A DNA stretch of 35,990 nt, from contig CAMLKG010000037.1 of the NCBI GenBank assembly GCA_946480695.1, positions 1 to 35,990 on the forward strand, read 5' to 3'. Positions 34,347 to 35,990 of the stretch are shown here, one piece after another. This DNA is from an uncultured Cellvibrio sp. GTDB lineage: Bacteria > Pseudomonadota > Gammaproteobacteria > Pseudomonadales > Cellvibrionaceae. The notes beneath the pieces were generated by a model. It did not search any database and was not told the DNA's origin. It saw only the letters and a program-made list of their open reading frames with translations. Position 1 is the first letter of the stretch. The number at the start of each line of letters is the position of its first letter. Both the position numbers and the translations under genes were made by a program.

Positions 34347-34372
34347 ACAAAAATCCCCTAATGTACTTTGGC

Positions 34373-35512
34373 TTACCAGTGTTCCAGCAATTGTTCAATG
34401 TCAGTTAGATTATTGTAAAAGTGAGGCGAGATGCGCACTGTATTTTCGCCGCGGCTCACTACCACTATGTTTCTGGCTTTCAATTTTTCAATCCATTGAT
34501 ACGCATCATCCCGGACAATTGTGACAATGCCCGCGCGCTCAGCGGAATTGAGGGGCGTAAGGATTTTTGCTCCACTCTGAGCCAGCTCCTTAATAAGGAA
34601 GCCGGTAAGCCCTGCAACTCTTTGTTCGATATTCTCCACCCCTATACCCTGAATATATTTTACCGCGGCATCAAGGCAGGCAATGGGCACAAGGGAATTC
34701 AAGCCGAGTTCTAAACCTGGCGCGTTGCGGCTAAGTGTATTTAGTCGATTATTAGTAAAACTAAATGGTTCAGCGGTCAGCCAACCCGCCAGCGGTGGAA
34801 AGGAATCGTCACGCAACTCTTTCGAAATGTAGAGTGTGGCAGCGCCATAACCAGCCATCATCCATTTGTTACCTGACACAAGCATGGCGGCAACAGGTGT
34901 TTTTGCCAGATCAATTTGAATGCAACCGGCAGCCTGGGTCGCATTTAAAATCAGAGGTATGTTTCGTGTGTGCAACTCATCGGCAAGAATCTGTAAATCG
35001 ATCTTGCATCCCGTTCCCGATTGCACATAGCTTGCAACTACAGCCTCTGTTTGAGGCGTTAGCGCATCCAATATGCTCTCTACAGTTATGCGATTGCCTT
35101 CATCAGCTTTGACATAGGTCAACTCAAAACCGTGTACAGCCCAGGGAAGGGTGCTAGCGGGAAATTCGTCTGCCAAGGTAACTATATGCTTGCCGCGTTT
35201 TTTTCGGCGCGACAGGTGAAGAGCAAGCATATTCATACCAAGAGAGGTGGTATGGACAAATGCAATGTCGTTTATATCTACACCATAAAAATCGGCAACA
35301 CTCTGATGCGCCACTATATTCACAAAGAGCATATCTTCAGCAAATTTTTTAGCATCAAAATGCATTCGATTCAGTATGTCCACACCGGCCTGATGAACTA
35401 CTGAAGGCAAGGGAGTTACACCTGCGGAATTTAAATAAACCGTATCGAGAAGACAGGGAAAATCGTTCCGAATGGAAATCCAATTATTGTCCATAAAGGC
35501 TATCTCAATCAT
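34373..35512 (-). CDS. PLP-dependent class V aminotransferase / cysteine desulfurase-like enzyme
   Basis: The product is 379 residues from the ATG at 35512. M7 at 35494 is equally possible, and neither has a strong ribosome binding site. The fold type I class V pattern is clear: YLNSAGVTPLP at the start, FVHTTSLGMNMLA for the phosphate site, NATQAAGCIQID, and K216 in VSGNKWMMAG as the Schiff-base lysine. In most relatives the residue that pairs with the PLP nitrogen is Asp; here it is N190 (codon AAT). The C-terminal domain is the usual small domain ending VRISPHFYNNLTDIEQLL. It is the first gene of the cluster and precedes the hydrolase by 26 bases. The reaction cannot be assigned; amino transfer, desulfuration or a lyase or epimerase role on a pathway intermediate are all possible. 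Confidence 0.8.
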   Translation of the reverse strand: MIEIAFMDNNWISIRNDFPCLLDTVYLNSAGVTPLPSVVHQAGVDILNRMHFDAKKFAEDMLFVNIVAHQSVADFYGVDINDIAFVHTTSLGMNMLALHLSRRKKRGKHIVTLADEFPASTLPWAVHGFELTYVKADEGNRITVESILDALTPQTEAVVASYVQSGTGCKIDLQILADELHTRNIPLILNATQAAGCIQIDLAKTPVAAMLVSGNKWMMAGYGAATLYISKELRDDSFPPLAGWLTAEPFSFTNNRLNTLSRNAPGLELGLNSLVPIACLDAAVKYIQGIGVENIEQRVAGLTGFLIKELAQSGAKILTPLNSAERAGIVTIVRDDAYQWIEKLKARNIVVVSRGENTVRISPHFYNNLTDIEQLLEHW

Positions 35513-35990
35513 GTACTAATGCGCGCAATGAAAATCTGAATTCCATCTCGGATATAAGAAATAACCAGATTACATCGCTTCTAAAAAGCTGGAAGTTTAT
35601 CCACCAAAAAACAAAATTATCCATTTATTTATTATTGCGATGAGAGCGCATAATATTTTATTGATAATATTTTCCTTAAATCATCTGAAAATTAATTTAT
35701 CACGTGAATATATTTAAATGCAAAGAAAAGTTATTTAAAGGTGAATATTCACCAAAAAGATTAACTAATTATTCCTATGTTTACGTGACGCCATTCTTAG
35801 TCATACAGTGTGGCGCACCAAGAAACCTAAAATACACCTGTTTTTATAAGCGATGTGGCTCATATAAGAAATATCATCAATTTAACTAATCTAAACTGAT
35901 GAGTTAAGCGACTGACTGTTTTAATTAACAGGAATAAGTATTGGGTGGGTACGTATTTCGGTTTTTTCATATCTTGTTAATTTTAATATT
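35513..35990. other. AT-rich intergenic region at the right end
   Basis: About 480 bases upstream of the cluster with very low GC content and no coding signal I trust on either strand; the frame at 35704-35889 has unusual composition and no ribosome binding site. It should contain the promoter of the - strand cluster, but several TTATAT- and TATAAT-like matches on the - strand between 35540 and 35640 cannot be ranked. Two TTATCCA copies occur close together at about 35598-35623. A perfect palindrome lies at 35740-35753. Confidence 0.45.
35740..35753. promoter_or_regulatory. Perfect 14-bp palindrome, possible operator
   Basis: GGTGAATATTCACC is a perfect inverted repeat without loop, about 230 bases upstream of the first cluster gene on the - strand and followed by an A-run. 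A dimeric regulator could bind it. No family consensus that I know fits exactly, and a chance occurrence in AT-rich DNA cannot be ruled out. Confidence 0.3.

Noticed and set aside
35700..35889. A 61-codon + strand frame in the right-hand AT-rich region
   Set aside because: No ribosome binding site, atypical composition and no conserved features.
1..35990. CRISPR arrays, tRNA or rRNA genes, insertion sequences and integrases
   Set aside because: I looked for regular repeats, cloverleaf ends and transposase motifs and saw none.

Overview
This window looks like a piece of a chromosome from a Gram-negative, Cellvibrionaceae-like gammaproteobacterium. That placement is inferred from the lipoprotein and Tat signals, a TolC-type outer-membrane protein, a GlyGly-CTERM-like tail and a CueR-type copper promoter; no rRNA or housekeeping marker is present to prove it. 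The left third is ordinary to slightly GC-rich. The right two thirds, from about 13.1 kb to the end, are visibly more AT-rich and form a biosynthetic gene cluster.

Left part. A secreted DUF1080 (3-keto-disaccharide hydrolase-like) protein on the + strand converges on a very large lipoprotein with a beta-propeller, HEAT repeats and a c-type heme (- strand). A four-gene copper-resistance operon follows on the - strand: HMA metallochaperone, CopA-type P1B ATPase, TolC-like outer-membrane lipoprotein and Tat-exported multicopper oxidase. Its start codons overlap or nearly abut the preceding stops. In front of it is a promoter with the 19-bp spacer typical of MerR/CueR regulation. Divergent from it are an HPP-family membrane protein, a secreted cyclophilin with a C-terminal sorting tail and a small membrane protein that ends in a clear rho-independent terminator at 13007-13030.

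Right part. Five - strand genes run from 35.5 kb down to 13.1 kb: a PLP-dependent class V enzyme, an alpha/beta hydrolase, a single 17.5-kb hybrid NRPS/trans-AT PKS gene (about 5,840 residues), a membrane protein of unknown function and a soluble diiron protein. The megasynthase reads AT - degenerate acyl-AMP ligase - ACP - Cy - Cy - A(Ser) - PCP - Ox - Ox - KS0 - ACP - KS - DH-like - KR - ACP - ACP - sulfotransferase. This looks like a nearly complete assembly line in one polypeptide. Serine is probably cyclised to an oxazoline, oxidised to an oxazole by the Ox pair, elongated once with malonate, reduced to a beta-hydroxy thioester and sulfated. In the curacin pathway a sulfotransferase followed by a thioesterase gives a terminal alkene by sulfate loss and decarboxylation. 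The small hydrolase next door is the candidate partner, but its nucleophile is Cys rather than Ser and its acid position is Gln. A small oxazole with a vinyl-type terminus is therefore a testable product hypothesis.

Four domains of the megasynthase carry substitutions at catalytic positions: the acyl-AMP ligase, the first KS, the DH and each half of the Ox pair. This pattern, together with the altered hydrolase and the unassigned diiron, PLP and membrane proteins, is the most interesting part of the window. No phosphopantetheinyl transferase, transporter or regulator for the cluster is present here, and nothing recognisable lies in the last about 480 bases.
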